Below are positions 37,548 through 50,119 of a DNA stretch of 64,000 nt, piece by piece (positions within the stretch are counted from its first letter, which is position 1; each line of letters starts with the position of its first letter). This DNA is from Hafnia alvei. GTDB lineage: Bacteria; Pseudomonadota; Gammaproteobacteria; Enterobacterales; Enterobacteriaceae. The DNA lies in the NCBI RefSeq assembly GCF_034424155.1, contig NZ_CP139992.1:4046012-4110011 (forward strand), written 5' to 3'. Both the position numbers and the translations under genes were made by a program. Below the pieces are notes generated by a model. That model was not told the origin of the DNA, did no database searches, and was given only the letters and a program-made list of their open reading frames with translations.

Positions 37548-37949
37548 ATGTCCGCAAATAACCCGTATTTTGTTGAAGTTGTCGAATCACATGAGCTCAT
37601 TCAGCGGTGGTTTGCCAATGCGTCTGCCAGCGAAACGCTCTGTGAACAGCTGCTATCGCATTTTAGCCCTGCATTCACCATGGTGGGGATGAGTGGCATG
37701 CAGCTGAATTATCCTGCGGTGTGTACATTTTTCCGTGCAAATGGAGGAGTCAAAGCGGGGCTGAACATTGAGGTCTCGGAGATGACCATCATCGCTGAAT
37801 GGGAAAATGGCGCGGTCGTTAGCTATAAGGAAACACAGACTCAGCCGGAGCAGCCAAAAACCGTTCGCTTCTCAACGGCAGTCTTTGAAAAAGACAGTCA
37901 GGGGAAAGTGTTATGGCGTCATCTGCATGAAACCGCAGCGCATCTCTGA
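37548..37949 (+). CDS. SnoaL/DUF4440-like small protein
   Basis: A 133-residue cytoplasmic protein with the alpha-plus-beta pattern of the nuclear transport factor 2 fold (SnoaL/DUF4440). Evidence is the N-terminal helix (ELIQRWFANASASETLCEQLL) seen in two parts, the strand FTMVGMSG and the C-terminal TVRFSTAVFEKDSQGKVLWRHLHET. Members bind small ligands or act as isomerases, but no function can be given. A single gene with a good terminator immediately after it. Confidence 0.7.
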   Translation: MSANNPYFVEVVESHELIQRWFANASASETLCEQLLSHFSPAFTMVGMSGMQLNYPAVCTFFRANGGVKAGLNIEVSEMTIIAEWENGAVVSYKETQTQPEQPKTVRFSTAVFEKDSQGKVLWRHLHETAAHL

Positions 37950-37963
37950 GCGTGAGACGTAAA

Positions 37964-37987
37964 AAAGGCGGGATATATCCCGCCTTT
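37964..37987. terminator. bidirectional hairpin terminator
   Basis: Arms AAAGGCGGGA and TCCCGCCTTT with a four-base loop lie between the convergent SnoaL-like gene and ldtB, flanked by A and T runs. Confidence 0.85.
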
Positions 37988-38015
37988 CGGTAACTCACAT
38001 CAAGTGATTATGCAA

Positions 38016-38936
38016 TCAGTTGATTTTAATTGGCATGCCTGAGCGTGCTGCTACTGCATTATCCACTGCGCTGGTCTGAACGCTTGGATCAGAAACAATT
38101 TTGTTGATGGCGTCGGTCAGCACCACAGGCACTGGCGCATCAGAGTTGAACTGCTGCTCAGTGGTAGACAGCGGATTGTGAACCTCAATATAGCGAGATC
38201 CATCAGGCTCTACGGTCGCTTTTACAGGCTCATTGATGAACTGCAAACGAGTACCAACTGGAACGTTATCAAACAGGTATTTGATGTCGTCATCACGCAG
38301 ACGCACGCAGCCATGGCTTACGCGCAGGCCGATACCGAAGTTGGCGTTAGTACCGTGAACGGCATACAAACGGCCGATGTACAGCGCGTACAGACCCATT
38401 GGGTTGTCTGGACCAGCAGGGAATACCTGCGGCAGAGTCTCACCGTTAGCGGCATACTCTTCGTGCATTTTTTTGGTTGGCGTCCACGTTGGGCCCGCTT
38501 TTTTACGCTGAACCGAAGTGACCCAGTTCATCGGCGTATCACGACCTAACTCACCAATACCAATCGGCAGAACCACGACGGTTTTAGAGCCTTTTGGATA
38601 GTAGTACAAACGCATCTCTGCACTGTTAATGATAATGCCTTCACGTGGAGTATTAGGCAGAATCAACTGGTGCGGGATAGTCAGCGTCATACCCGGCTTT
38701 GGCAGGTATGCATCTACGCCCGGATTCGCTTCCAACATGTTACTCAGGCCCATTTGGTACTGAGCAGCAAAATGTTCCAGAGGCTGTTTGTTATCTTCTG
38801 GCACTTTTACCTGAATGTTTTCACCAATCAGACGGCTGTTATTCGCCGGTAAAGGGTATACCACGGCAAATGCAGACTGCATAAAAGCAGTCGTTGCCAG
38901 AAGCACCGTGAAGAGCGCACGGATACTCATTTTCAT
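38016..38936 (-). CDS. ldtB: L,D-transpeptidase LdtB (YbiS)
   Basis: A 306-residue periplasmic L,D-transpeptidase that attaches Braun lipoprotein to peptidoglycan in the family. A signal peptide (MKMSIRALF to AFA-VVYPLP) is followed by a LysM-like domain ([16 protein letters not shown]) and the YkuD catalytic domain with [21 protein letters not shown] (seen in two halves), including the active cysteine in SHGCVR. The sequence resembles E. coli YbiS along its length. The start at 38936 has AGGA at eight bases; the frame remains open upstream to 39053. Confidence 0.93.
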   Translation of the reverse strand: MKMSIRALFTVLLATTAFMQSAFAVVYPLPANNSRLIGENIQVKVPEDNKQPLEHFAAQYQMGLSNMLEANPGVDAYLPKPGMTLTIPHQLILPNTPREGIIINSAEMRLYYYPKGSKTVVVLPIGIGELGRDTPMNWVTSVQRKKAGPTWTPTKKMHEEYAANGETLPQVFPAGPDNPMGLYALYIGRLYAVHGTNANFGIGLRVSHGCVRLRDDDIKYLFDNVPVGTRLQFINEPVKATVEPDGSRYIEVHNPLSTTEQQFNSDAPVPVVLTDAINKIVSDPSVQTSAVDNAVAARSGMPIKIN

Positions 38937-39262
38937 GTTTATATTCCTGTTGGGTGCTAGTACCGCGCGCAGGCGGTTGTCGATTTTAGCCAGTGAAGAC
39001 TGGATGCGCATTATATGTGCACAAACGCAAAAGAGGAAAACATTAGTGCTCATCTTCTTAACGTATTTTTGTCATCACCAAACCAGACTGGGTTCTATTC
39101 TAAGATTAGCTGTGTGTGTGAGCTACGTCACAACCATTTTTGTTTCCACATGTACCGTTTGGTTTTATTTACAAAAAACTGATGAATTCCGCTCTGCCAG
39201 CGCACACGGTTAGCATTAAGATGTTCCCACTAGAAAATCTGACCTGTCTCTTGCCTGAATAA

Positions 39263-40414
39263 ATGGATAAACGCGTGTTGAAATTTTTCCCTGCGACGCT
39301 GCTGGGCGTCGCCTGTGCGGTAGTGCCACTCACAAGCTATGCTCAACAACCTCAACCTCTCGCTTCACAGGTGGTGGATGGTTACGCCGAACATATTTTT
39401 TATAATAGCGGTGCCGCGGCAATGGCCATGGTTGCTATCGATAACAACCAGCAGGTGTTTAGAAGTTTTGGCGAAACTCGCCCCGGCAATGATACCCGCC
39501 CACGTAAAGACTCTTTAATCCGTATTGCTTCCCTTACCAAACTCATGACCAGCGAAGTATTGGTTAAGCTCGCCGATGAAAGGAAAGTCAGTCTCTATGA
39601 TCCATTGAGAAAATACGCGCCAAGTGGAATGCGGGTTCCGTCCTATACCGCCAACCAGCCGATTGTGCTGATGAATCTCGCCTCTCACACCAGCGGTTTA
39701 CCGCGTGAACAGCCAGGCGGCGTTGCACATCGTGACGTGTTTACTTGGCCAACGAAATACGATCGCTGGCAATGGATGAAAAGCGCCAAAGTCGCGGTGC
39801 CACCGGGCGTTCGAGCATCTTATTCAAATTTGGCGTTTGATCTGCTGGCCGATGCGCTTGCGCAGGCCACGGGCAGAGCGTACCCAAGCCTGCTCAAAGA
39901 GAAAGTCACTCTACCGTTAGGCATGAAAGACACCACATATACGCCCTCACCTGAACAGTGCTCGCGGATGATCGTCCCCGCACGCGGTGCAAGCCCATGC
40001 CAAAGTAGTTTGGCTGCGATTGGCAGCGGTGGTGTTTATTCCACGCCAGAAGATATGCAGCGTTGGATGCAGCAGTTTCTATCCTCATCAACCCATCCTC
40101 GTAGCCCTTATGCCGATAAGTTGCTGAAAATGTACTATCAGCGCGAAAAACTGACTTTGGTTAAAGGAATGGATGTTCCGGGTAAAGCCTCGGCGCTGGG
40201 CTTAGGCTGGGTATATATGGCACCGCAAAACGGTTTGCCGGGTATCATACAAAAAACCGGCGGCGGCGGAGGCTTCATTACCTATATGGCGATGATCCCA
40301 GACAAAAACGTTGGCGTATTTGCGGTTGTTGCCCGCACTGAACTAACCAAATTTACTAATATGAGCGATGGTGTTAATCAGTTAGTCAGCGAGCTCGCGC
40401 AGCAGCAGCAATAA
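39263..40414 (+). CDS. ampH: AmpH, periplasmic DD-carboxypeptidase/endopeptidase
   Basis: A 383-residue class C beta-lactamase-fold penicillin-binding protein, divergent from ldtB. After a signal peptide (to about residue 28) it shows the SxxK motif SLTK, YSN in SYSNLAFDLL, and a late KTGGGGGF motif, all as in E. coli AmpH (385 residues). The family trims and cleaves peptidoglycan and helps recycling. Conserved LASHTSGLPREQPGG and AIGSGGVYSTPEDM are characteristic. The gene ends 26 bases before a strong hairpin. Confidence 0.94.
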   Translation: MDKRVLKFFPATLLGVACAVVPLTSYAQQPQPLASQVVDGYAEHIFYNSGAAAMAMVAIDNNQQVFRSFGETRPGNDTRPRKDSLIRIASLTKLMTSEVLVKLADERKVSLYDPLRKYAPSGMRVPSYTANQPIVLMNLASHTSGLPREQPGGVAHRDVFTWPTKYDRWQWMKSAKVAVPPGVRASYSNLAFDLLADALAQATGRAYPSLLKEKVTLPLGMKDTTYTPSPEQCSRMIVPARGASPCQSSLAAIGSGGVYSTPEDMQRWMQQFLSSSTHPRSPYADKLLKMYYQREKLTLVKGMDVPGKASALGLGWVYMAPQNGLPGIIQKTGGGGGFITYMAMIPDKNVGVFAVVARTELTKFTNMSDGVNQLVSELAQQQQ

Positions 40415-40440
40415 CTTTGGCTTGAGTATAATCATATCTA

Positions 40441-40466
40441 TTAAGGGGCATATTTATGCCCCTTAA
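40441..40466. terminator. terminator after ampH
   Basis: A perfect eleven-base inverted repeat TTAAGGGGCAT / ATGCCCCTTAA with a four-base loop lies 27 bases past the ampH stop. Confidence 0.8.
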
Positions 40467-40645
40467 TTCGATCTAAGAATTATATTAAACATATACATAA
40501 AACCTATTCCACCCAACCAATAATAATATTTTAATATTGAAAAATATAATAATTTTCACCCTAAATAAATTTAGGTTATCTCCGATAACGCAATTACCAC
40601 GGAAAAACCTTTCCAAAGATGTGGTTTACTAATGGAGCTACACCT

Positions 40646-42286
40646 ATGTTTAAAAATATTAAAATCGCCAGCGGGATGCTGTTGGTGCTGTATTTATTTG
40701 GTTTGATACAAATAGGCTCTAACCTGATTGGCTTCTATTTCATCAAAAAAAATAGCGATAGCATTAGTACGATGAGTGTTATCGCCGATGAGCAAAATGC
40801 ATTAAGCAGCAGCGGCGCGTATCTCCAACAAGCTCAGTCGGCCATCAATAATATTGTTCTCGAATATGCCGTTAACCCACAAGGCGCTATCAATAAAGAG
40901 TCTCTCCAAGTCGCTCGTGAAAAGATGGCGCTAGCCAATAAGTCTTTTGATATTTTTTGGGGGATCCCCGGGTTAACTAATCACGATCTCAAACTAGGTG
41001 ATGAGATAAAAAATGCATACAAAAACAACGCCGATAATATAGAGAAACAGATAAGCATTGCTTTATCAGAACCCTCCGCAAGCATCGTGGTTGATAAGCT
41101 TTTTCAGTTGAAAACCGAAAAATTAGAAACGCGAGCCATATTTCAAGGATGGGTGAAAAAATACATTGGCATCTCGCTTAAAAACAACGACGACGCTAGA
41201 GACGCAGCCCTACAGGCCTATTCCGAATTTATTCGTTTGCTCATCATTGCCCTAATTTTATGCGTATTAATGTGCTTAGCCGTACATTTTTGGATTAAAA
41301 GAGTCCTCGTTCATCCACTGCGAGAAGCGACTGGATACTTCGAACTCATTGGGCAGGGTGACCTACGTAGCGTCATTAACATACAAAATAGCAACGAGAT
41401 TGGACTGTTAATGGCTGGGTTGCAAAAAATGCAGGATGGATTACGCACAACCGTTTCTAGCGTGCGGCAGGGCGTTGAGTCTATCAATATAGGCACTCAC
41501 GAAATCTCTGCGGGTAACACTGACCTTTCGAGCAGAACCGAGGAACAGGCGGCGGCGCTGGCTCAGACAGCCGCCAGCATGGAGCAAATCACCGCCACCG
41601 TGCAGCAAAACGCCGATAATGCGCAGCAAGCCGCCCAAATGATCAATAGTACCGCCAGCATTGCCCATAGCGGTGAGCAGGTGATGGAGTCGGTCATTGC
41701 TAAAATGCGTACGATTAACCATAGCGCACAGAAAATGAGCGATATTATCAGCGTAATCGACGGCATCGCCTTCCAAACCAATATATTAGCCCTTAATGCC
41801 GCAGTTGAAGCCGCTCGAGCGGGAGAGCAAGGGCGCGGTTTTGCCGTTGTTGCCGGTGAAGTCCGTAGCTTGGCTCAGCGATGCGCACTTTCAGCAAAAG
41901 AGATCAACGATCTCATTGCAACGTCTAGCAACGATATTAAAGAAGGGATGTCACTCGTTGAGCACGCAGGAGAAACCATGGCCGACATCGTGCTTAACGT
42001 CAACAAAGCAACCAGCATCGTAGACAGTATTTCTTATGCCTCTGACGAACAAAGCCGCGGTGTTGCTCAGGTAAGTATTGCCATTAGCCAGATGGATCAG
42101 GTGACCCAGCAGAATGCTGCGTTAGTGGAACAAGTTGCCACTACCGCTGCGAATGTAGAAGAGCAGGCCGATACGCTAGCCAAGGCAGTCTCTATTTTTC
42201 AACTCACCGAGCAGCTATGGCAGGAGCCAAAAAAGAATCTTGAGTTAACACCGAGGCCAGATCCACACGATACCCATTGGATTTAA
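40646..42286 (+). CDS. methyl-accepting chemotaxis protein
   Basis: A 546-residue inner-membrane chemoreceptor. It has TM1 (about residues 8-32), a helical periplasmic sensor of the Tar type, TM2 (about 190-212), a HAMP linker (LVHPLREATGYFELIGQGDL) and a long signalling coiled coil with the conserved hairpin tip (GIAFQTNILALNAAVEAARAGEQGRGFAVVA, seen in parts). The C terminus ends in HWI and lacks the NWETF pentapeptide that binds CheR/CheB, so it depends on other receptors for adaptation. The start at 40646 has GGAG nine bases upstream; an earlier ATG is less likely. Ligand unknown. Confidence 0.92.
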   Translation: MFKNIKIASGMLLVLYLFGLIQIGSNLIGFYFIKKNSDSISTMSVIADEQNALSSSGAYLQQAQSAINNIVLEYAVNPQGAINKESLQVAREKMALANKSFDIFWGIPGLTNHDLKLGDEIKNAYKNNADNIEKQISIALSEPSASIVVDKLFQLKTEKLETRAIFQGWVKKYIGISLKNNDDARDAALQAYSEFIRLLIIALILCVLMCLAVHFWIKRVLVHPLREATGYFELIGQGDLRSVINIQNSNEIGLLMAGLQKMQDGLRTTVSSVRQGVESINIGTHEISAGNTDLSSRTEEQAAALAQTAASMEQITATVQQNADNAQQAAQMINSTASIAHSGEQVMESVIAKMRTINHSAQKMSDIISVIDGIAFQTNILALNAAVEAARAGEQGRGFAVVAGEVRSLAQRCALSAKEINDLIATSSNDIKEGMSLVEHAGETMADIVLNVNKATSIVDSISYASDEQSRGVAQVSIAISQMDQVTQQNAALVEQVATTAANVEEQADTLAKAVSIFQLTEQLWQEPKKNLELTPRPDPHDTHWI

Positions 42287-42292
42287 ACATAA

Positions 42293-42320
42293 AAAACGGG
42301 CCATAAGAATGGCCCGTTTT
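42293..42320. terminator. terminator after chemoreceptor gene, bidirectional
   Basis: Arms AAAACGGGCC and GGCCCGTTTT with an eight-base loop lie between the chemoreceptor gene and lptG, which are convergent. Confidence 0.87.
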
Positions 42321-42344
42321 ATATTTAGAGATTACGCTACGTCA

Positions 42345-43415
42345 CTACGATTTTCTGAGCAGCATATAAATACTGATCAACAAGAACAGCAGACTTGGCA
42401 GCAGAGCGCCTAATACTGGAGGTACGCTGTATACCAAACTTAGCGGCCCAAAAATCTGGTCAAGTACGTAGAACAAGAAGCCAAAGCTGATACCCGTCAA
42501 TACCCTCACGCCCATCGGAACGCTGCGTAATGGACCAAAAATGAAGGACAGCGCCATCAACATCATTACCGCGACAGACAGCGGTGCAAAAATTTTGCTC
42601 CACATATTGAGCTGATAACGGCTAGATTCTTGACCGCTTTGCTTGAGGTATTTCACATAGTGGTAGAGGCCGCTGATCGACAGCGAGTCAGGGCTCATGG
42701 CAACCACGCCCAGTTTGTCTGGCGTTAGGTTGGTTTTCCACATACCGCTAATCGTTTGTGAACCGGTGATCCTTTTGCTGTCGGTGAGATTTGATTCTTC
42801 CACCTGCGAAAGCTTCCACTGATTGCCCTCAAACGTTGCTGAGTTGGCATAGCGCAGCTTTTGCAAATGACGTTCTTTATCAAAGGTATAAATACTTATA
42901 CCTTGAATCGTCTTCTCACCGGTCACACGCTGAATAAAGATAAAATCGCTACCGTCTTTTGCCCATAGTCCGTTTTGCGTCGATAGCAACGAACCGCCAT
43001 ACATCTGTTGGGCACGGTAGTTGCGTGCAGCCTGATCGCCCTGTGGCGCAACCCACTCACCAATGGCCATCGTGAGGATCACCAACGGAATCGCGGTTTT
43101 CATCACCGAAGAGGCAATCTGCATGCGGGTATAACCTGCCGCCTGCATCACCACCAACTCGCTGCGCTGAGCCAGCATACCGAGGCCTAATAGCGCACCC
43201 AGCAAGGCAGCCATTGGGAAGAAGACTTCAATATCCTTTGGCACGCTGAGCAAGGTGAAAAGACCCGCGCCTGCCGCAGAGTAATCGCCCTGCCCCACTT
43301 TACGTAGCTGATCAACGAACTTGATAATCCCAGACAGCGACACCAGCATAAACAGCGTTGCCATGATGGTGCTGAAAATCGTGCGCCCAATGTAACGGTC
43401 TAATACTCCAAGCAT
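42345..43415 (-). CDS. lptG: LPS export ABC permease LptG
   Basis: A 356-residue permease of the LptB2FG complex that extracts lipopolysaccharide from the inner membrane. It begins with the typical LDRYIGRTIFSTIM segment, has six predicted membrane helices and a periplasmic beta-jellyroll in the middle, and ends with VPPVLGALLPSLLFLLISIYMLLRK. It overlaps lptF by one base at its start and is transcribed leftward with it, the same pairing as in E. coli. The length is close to the E. coli protein (360). Confidence 0.95.
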   Translation of the reverse strand: MLGVLDRYIGRTIFSTIMATLFMLVSLSGIIKFVDQLRKVGQGDYSAAGAGLFTLLSVPKDIEVFFPMAALLGALLGLGMLAQRSELVVMQAAGYTRMQIASSVMKTAIPLVILTMAIGEWVAPQGDQAARNYRAQQMYGGSLLSTQNGLWAKDGSDFIFIQRVTGEKTIQGISIYTFDKERHLQKLRYANSATFEGNQWKLSQVEESNLTDSKRITGSQTISGMWKTNLTPDKLGVVAMSPDSLSISGLYHYVKYLKQSGQESSRYQLNMWSKIFAPLSVAVMMLMALSFIFGPLRSVPMGVRVLTGISFGFLFYVLDQIFGPLSLVYSVPPVLGALLPSLLFLLISIYMLLRKS

Positions 43416-44515
43416 CAGGCGACTCCTTTACCGGTGATTCGCGCACGGATCCGGCGCATCGGCAGCGTATCCCAAATATTCAACGCAACTGCGAGCAACA
43501 GATAGAATCCGTTCACCGCCCAAACCCAGATAAACGGATCAATTTTGCCCTTCGCCGCATTAGAACGTATCGAGCTTTGCAGCAGGAAGAAGATTAGATA
43601 GAGCAACATGGCTGGCAGCATACTCAGCACACGCCCTTGGCGTGGGTTAACCACGCTCAAAGGAACCACCATCAGCGCCATCACGAAGACAGAGAACACC
43701 AGCGTAATACGCCAGTTCAGCTCCGCACGGAAGTCGTTTTCTTTGGATTCCCACAGCGCTGTCATCGGCGCCTGATCGGCATTGCTTGGATTAAGCACCA
43801 CCGCCTGATGGCCGATAACGGCTTCGTAATTCACAAAGTCGGTGATACGGAAATCACGCAGCATCGCGGTGCCTTCATAGCGCGTACCGGTATCCAATAC
43901 CACCTGCTGAGAACCGTCTGGGCGCCCTTCCATATGGCCAGTATCCGCCACCACCACCGATGGGCGTTGGGTGCCGTTAGGACGGAGCTGAGCTAAAAAG
44001 ATATTTTCAAACTTTTTGCCCTTCACGTCGCCCACAAACAGCACGTAGTTGCCATCTTTCGACGGCTGGAATTGTCCTTCTACCATCGAAGCTAAACCAG
44101 GGTTTGCCTTGGCTTCGGCCATCACTTCATCAGAGTGGAACGACGACCACGGACTCACCCAAAACGCGTTGACCAATGCAAACGCGCCGGTAATGAAGGC
44201 AAGGATCATCGCGGTTTTTATCAGTACGCCTTTGCCTAAGCCGCAGGCGTGCATAACCACGATTTCACTTTCGGTATACAGTTTACCCAGCGTCATCAAT
44301 AGCCCAAGGAACAGGCTAAGAGGCAGAATAAGCTGAGCCATCTCGGGCACACCCAGCCCAAGGAGAGATAACACTAAGTTTGTCGGAATTTCGCCGTCAA
44401 CCGCCGCTCCGAGTATCCGCACCATCTTTTGACAAAAAAAGATCAGCAGCAGGATAAATAGAATAGCAATCTGACTCTTAAACGTTTCCCGTACCAGATA
44501 TCTAATGATGATCAC
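43415..44515 (-). CDS. lptF: LPS export ABC permease LptF
   Basis: A 366-residue permease, partner of LptG in the LptB2FG complex. The N-terminal IIIRYLVRETFKSQIAIL matches LptF, followed by six predicted helices and a periplasmic domain. The next gene, lptG, starts at the last base of its stop codon. Upstream is a 569-base gap that separates it from the divergent pepA gene, as in other enterobacteria. Confidence 0.95.
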   Translation of the reverse strand: MIIIRYLVRETFKSQIAILFILLLIFFCQKMVRILGAAVDGEIPTNLVLSLLGLGVPEMAQLILPLSLFLGLLMTLGKLYTESEIVVMHACGLGKGVLIKTAMILAFITGAFALVNAFWVSPWSSFHSDEVMAEAKANPGLASMVEGQFQPSKDGNYVLFVGDVKGKKFENIFLAQLRPNGTQRPSVVVADTGHMEGRPDGSQQVVLDTGTRYEGTAMLRDFRITDFVNYEAVIGHQAVVLNPSNADQAPMTALWESKENDFRAELNWRITLVFSVFVMALMVVPLSVVNPRQGRVLSMLPAMLLYLIFFLLQSSIRSNAAKGKIDPFIWVWAVNGFYLLLAVALNIWDTLPMRRIRARITGKGVA

Positions 44516-46596
<2,081 letters not shown>

Positions 46597-46618
46597 CAAA
46601 ATTGAGTTAAAATAAAGA

Positions 46619-46666
46619 GAACCCCCACCCCAGCCCTCGGTTTGAGAGGTGACTGGGAGGGGGTCT
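46619..46666 (+). terminator. terminator after pepA
   Basis: A GC-rich stem pairs ACCCCC and CCCCAG with CTGGG and GGGGGT around an inner CCTC/GAGG pairing, followed by TCTTTCGTT. It lies between pepA and holC. Confidence 0.7.
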
Positions 46667-46725
46667 TTCGTTATTGTATTTCATTACTTCATAAGTGCTG
46701 CACAAGCGTAAGGCTATATCACATC

Positions 46726-47175
46726 ATGAAACAGGCAACCTTCTATCTCATGGAGCATCATCAACCCGATGGTGAACTGGATGCCGTTGAGGCTTTGGCC
46801 TGTGATCTCGCCGCCCAACACTGGCGCTCCGGTAAACGAATTTTATTGGCTTGCCAAAGTCAGGAACAGGCTCAAAAGTTAGATGAAGCCCTTTGGGCCC
46901 GCGACCCGCACCAGTTTGTGCCGCATAATCTGGCCGGTGAAGGCCCGCATTATGGTGCTCCTGTCGAACTTTCATGGCCGGGAAAACGGGGCAATTCGCC
47001 GCGTGAACTGATGATCTGCTTGCAGACCGAGTTCGCAGATTTTGCTACTGCTTTCCATGAAGTGATAGACTTCGTTCCTTATGAAGACGCTTTAAAACAG
47101 TTGGCGCGTGAGCGCTATAAAATCTACCGCAGCGTCGGCTTTCAATTGACCACGGCTACGCCGCCAACTCACTGA
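46726..47175 (+). CDS. holC: DNA polymerase III chi subunit HolC
   Basis: A 149-residue subunit of the DNA polymerase III clamp-loader arm that binds single-strand binding protein. It begins MKQATFYLMEHHQPDGEL and shows the conserved LDEALWARD, HNLAGEGP and DFVPYEDALKQLARERYK segments, as in E. coli HolC (147 residues). The start at 46726 aligns with the family; the frame is open upstream to 46642. valS follows 27 bases later in the same direction. Confidence 0.95.
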   Translation: MKQATFYLMEHHQPDGELDAVEALACDLAAQHWRSGKRILLACQSQEQAQKLDEALWARDPHQFVPHNLAGEGPHYGAPVELSWPGKRGNSPRELMICLQTEFADFATAFHEVIDFVPYEDALKQLARERYKIYRSVGFQLTTATPPTH

Positions 47176-47202
47176 TCGATCAAATCAAAGAACAGACGAA
47201 CC

Positions 47203-50058
47203 ATGGAAAAGACATATAACCCGCAAGACATTGAGCAGCCGCTCTACGAGCACTGGGAACAGCAGGGCTACTTCAAGCCGAATGGCGACACCAGTAAAGA
47301 AAGCTTCTGTATTATGATCCCGCCGCCGAACGTCACCGGCAGCCTGCATATGGGTCATGCTTTCCAGCAGACCATCATGGATACCATGATCCGTTACCAG
47401 CGCATGCAGGGCAAAAATACCCTGTGGCAGGTTGGTACCGACCACGCCGGTATCGCCACTCAGATGGTCGTCGAGCGCAAAATTGCAGCCGAAGAAGGCA
47501 AAACTCGTCACGACTATGGCCGTGATGCCTTCATCGACAAAATCTGGCAGTGGAAAGAAGAATCTGGCGGCACCATTACTCGTCAGATGCGCCGTCTGGG
47601 CAACTCCGTCGACTGGGAGCGCGAGCGCTTCACCATGGACGATGGCCTGTCTAATGCGGTGAAAGAAGTTTTCGTTCGTCTGTATAAAGAAGACCTGATT
47701 TATCGCGGTAAGCGTCTGGTTAACTGGGATCCAAAACTGCGCACGGCAATCTCCGATCTGGAAGTAGAAAACCGTGAAACCAAAGGCTCCATGTGGCACC
47801 TGCGTTATCCGCTGGCCGATGGCGCTAAAACCGCCGATGGTAAAGATTATCTGGTGGTGGCTACTACGCGCCCTGAAACCCTGTTGGGCGATACCGGTGT
47901 TGCCGTTAACCCAGAAGATCCGCGCTACAAAGATTTGATCGGTAAATTCGTGGTTCTGCCACTGGTTGGCCGTCGCATTCCTATCGTCGGTGATGAACAC
48001 GCCGATATGGAAAAAGGCACCGGCTGCGTGAAAATCACCCCTGCGCACGACTTCAATGACTATGAAGTTGGCCGCCGCCACGCACTGCCAATGATCAATA
48101 TCCTGACCTTCGACGGCGACATTCGTGACGAAGCAGAAGTCTTGGATACCAACGGCGAAGAAACCGACGTTTACAGCAACGAAATCCCAGAACAGCTCCG
48201 TGGCATGGAGCGTTTTGCCGCTCGCCGTGCCGTGGTAAAAGCCTGTGACGAAGCGGGCCTGCTGGTTGAAATCAAACCTCACGATCTTACCGTTCCCTAC
48301 GGCGACCGTGGCGGCGTGGTTATCGAACCAATGCTGACCGACCAATGGTACGTTCGCACTGCGCCGCTGGCGAAAGTGGCGATTGAAGCCGTTGAACAAG
48401 GTGAAATCCAGTTCGTACCTAAGCAGTATGAAAACATGTACTACTCTTGGATGCGCGACATTCAAGACTGGTGTATTTCTCGTCAGCTGTGGTGGGGTCA
48501 TCGCATTCCCGCTTGGTACGACAACGAAGGCAACGTATTCGTTGGTCGTGACGAAGAGGAAGTACGCCGTGAAAATAACTTGGGCGCAGACGTTGAACTG
48601 AAACAGGACGACGACGTTCTGGATACGTGGTTCTCTTCTGGTCTGTGGACTTTCTCAACGCTGGGCTGGCCTGAACAGACCGAAGCGCTGAAAACGTTCC
48701 ACCCAACGAACGTGTTAACCAGCGGTTTCGACATCATCTTCTTCTGGATCGCGCGCATGATCATGCTGACCATGCACTTCGTGAAAGATGAAAATGGCAA
48801 ACCACAGGTTCCATTCAAAACCGTCTATGTGACCGGTCTTATCCGTGACGACGAAGGACAGAAAATGTCTAAGTCTAAGGGTAACGTCATCGATCCACTG
48901 GATATGATCGACGGTATTTCTCTGCCAGAACTGTTAGAGAAGCGTACCGGCAATATGATGCAGCCACAGTTGGCTGAAAAAATTGCTAAACGTACCGAAA
49001 AACAGTTCCCAGAAGGCATCGAGCCACACGGTACCGATGCCCTGCGCTTCACCTTGGCAGCGCTGGCCTCTACCGGTCGTGATATCAACTGGGATATGAA
49101 GCGTTTGGAAGGTTACCGTAACTTCTGTAACAAACTGTGGAACGCAAGTCGCTTCGTACTGATGAACACGGAAGATCAGGATTGCGGTGTGAACGGCGGC
49201 GACATGGTTCTGTCCTTGGCAGACCGTTGGATCTTGTCCGAATTCAACCAGACGGTAAAAGCTTACCGCGAAGCACTGGATAACTTCCGCTTCGATCTGG
49301 CTGCCAATATTCTGTATGAGTTCACGTGGAACCAGTTCTGTGACTGGTATCTGGAACTGGCTAAACCGGTCATGAACGGTGGATCTGAAGCTGAACTGCG
49401 CGGCACCCGTAATACACTGGTCACCGTGCTGGAGGCCCTGCTGCGCTTGGCGCATCCGGTGATCCCATACATCACCGAAACCATTTGGCAGCGTGTGAAA
49501 GGCCTGAAAGGGATTACTGCAGACACCATCATGTTGCAGCCATTCCCAGAATACGACGCATCTCAGGTTGATGAAAAAGCGCTGGCCGATCTGGAATGGA
49601 TCAAGCAAACCATTATCGCCGTGCGTAATATTCGCGCCGAGATGAATATTGCGCCAAGCAAGCCACTGGAACTGCTGCTGCGTGAATGCAGCGCGGATGC
49701 TCAGCGTCGCGTACAGGAAAACCTAAGCTTCATTCAAGCTCTGGCGCGTCTGGAAAGCATCACCGTGCTGGCGGCGGGTGATAAAGGCCCAGTTTCTGTC
49801 ACTAAGCTGGTTGACGGTGCAGAATTGCTGATCCCAATGGCTGGCCTTATCGACAAAGACGCCGAGCTCGATCGCTTAGCGAAAGAAGTGGCTAAGATCG
49901 AAGCTGAAATTGGCCGCATCGAAGCGAAACTGTCTAACGAAGGTTTCGTGGCTCGCGCACCTGAGGCCGTTGTTGCCAAAGAGCGTGAGAAGATGAACGG
50001 TTACGCCGATGCCAAAGCGAAGCTCATCGAACAGCAAGCGGTAATTGCAGCGCTGTAA
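47203..50058 (+). CDS. valS: valyl-tRNA synthetase ValS
   Basis: A 951-residue class I aminoacyl-tRNA synthetase, the same length as E. coli ValS. HIGH-type motif [14 protein letters not shown] (residues 42-55), an editing (CP1) domain, KMSKSKGN (residues 554-561), an anticodon-binding domain and the C-terminal coiled coil are all visible. It charges tRNA-Val in the cytoplasm. Codon use is typical of highly expressed core genes. It ends before a strong terminator and is convergent with atoB. Confidence 0.97.
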   Translation: MEKTYNPQDIEQPLYEHWEQQGYFKPNGDTSKESFCIMIPPPNVTGSLHMGHAFQQTIMDTMIRYQRMQGKNTLWQVGTDHAGIATQMVVERKIAAEEGKTRHDYGRDAFIDKIWQWKEESGGTITRQMRRLGNSVDWERERFTMDDGLSNAVKEVFVRLYKEDLIYRGKRLVNWDPKLRTAISDLEVENRETKGSMWHLRYPLADGAKTADGKDYLVVATTRPETLLGDTGVAVNPEDPRYKDLIGKFVVLPLVGRRIPIVGDEHADMEKGTGCVKITPAHDFNDYEVGRRHALPMINILTFDGDIRDEAEVLDTNGEETDVYSNEIPEQLRGMERFAARRAVVKACDEAGLLVEIKPHDLTVPYGDRGGVVIEPMLTDQWYVRTAPLAKVAIEAVEQGEIQFVPKQYENMYYSWMRDIQDWCISRQLWWGHRIPAWYDNEGNVFVGRDEEEVRRENNLGADVELKQDDDVLDTWFSSGLWTFSTLGWPEQTEALKTFHPTNVLTSGFDIIFFWIARMIMLTMHFVKDENGKPQVPFKTVYVTGLIRDDEGQKMSKSKGNVIDPLDMIDGISLPELLEKRTGNMMQPQLAEKIAKRTEKQFPEGIEPHGTDALRFTLAALASTGRDINWDMKRLEGYRNFCNKLWNASRFVLMNTEDQDCGVNGGDMVLSLADRWILSEFNQTVKAYREALDNFRFDLAANILYEFTWNQFCDWYLELAKPVMNGGSEAELRGTRNTLVTVLEALLRLAHPVIPYITETIWQRVKGLKGITADTIMLQPFPEYDASQVDEKALADLEWIKQTIIAVRNIRAEMNIAPSKPLELLLRECSADAQRRVQENLSFIQALARLESITVLAAGDKGPVSVTKLVDGAELLIPMAGLIDKDAELDRLAKEVAKIEAEIGRIEAKLSNEGFVARAPEAVVAKEREKMNGYADAKAKLIEQQAVIAAL

Positions 50059-50081
50059 TTCATTTTGGTTTTGTATCACTG

Positions 50082-50112
50082 AAGGGGGGAGCTAAAACAG
50101 CTCTCCCCTTTT
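50082..50112 (+). terminator. intrinsic terminator of valS
   Basis: Stem AAGGGGGGAGCT / AGCTCTCCCCTT, five-base loop, then TTTTTT. It lies 24 bases past the valS stop. Confidence 0.9.
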
Positions 50113-50119
50113 TTATGCG

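Noticed and set aside
47185-48501. 438-codon open frame antisense to valS
   Set aside because: It lies wholly opposite valS, whose codon pattern creates it. The peptide is rich in Phe, His and Gln and has no family resemblance.
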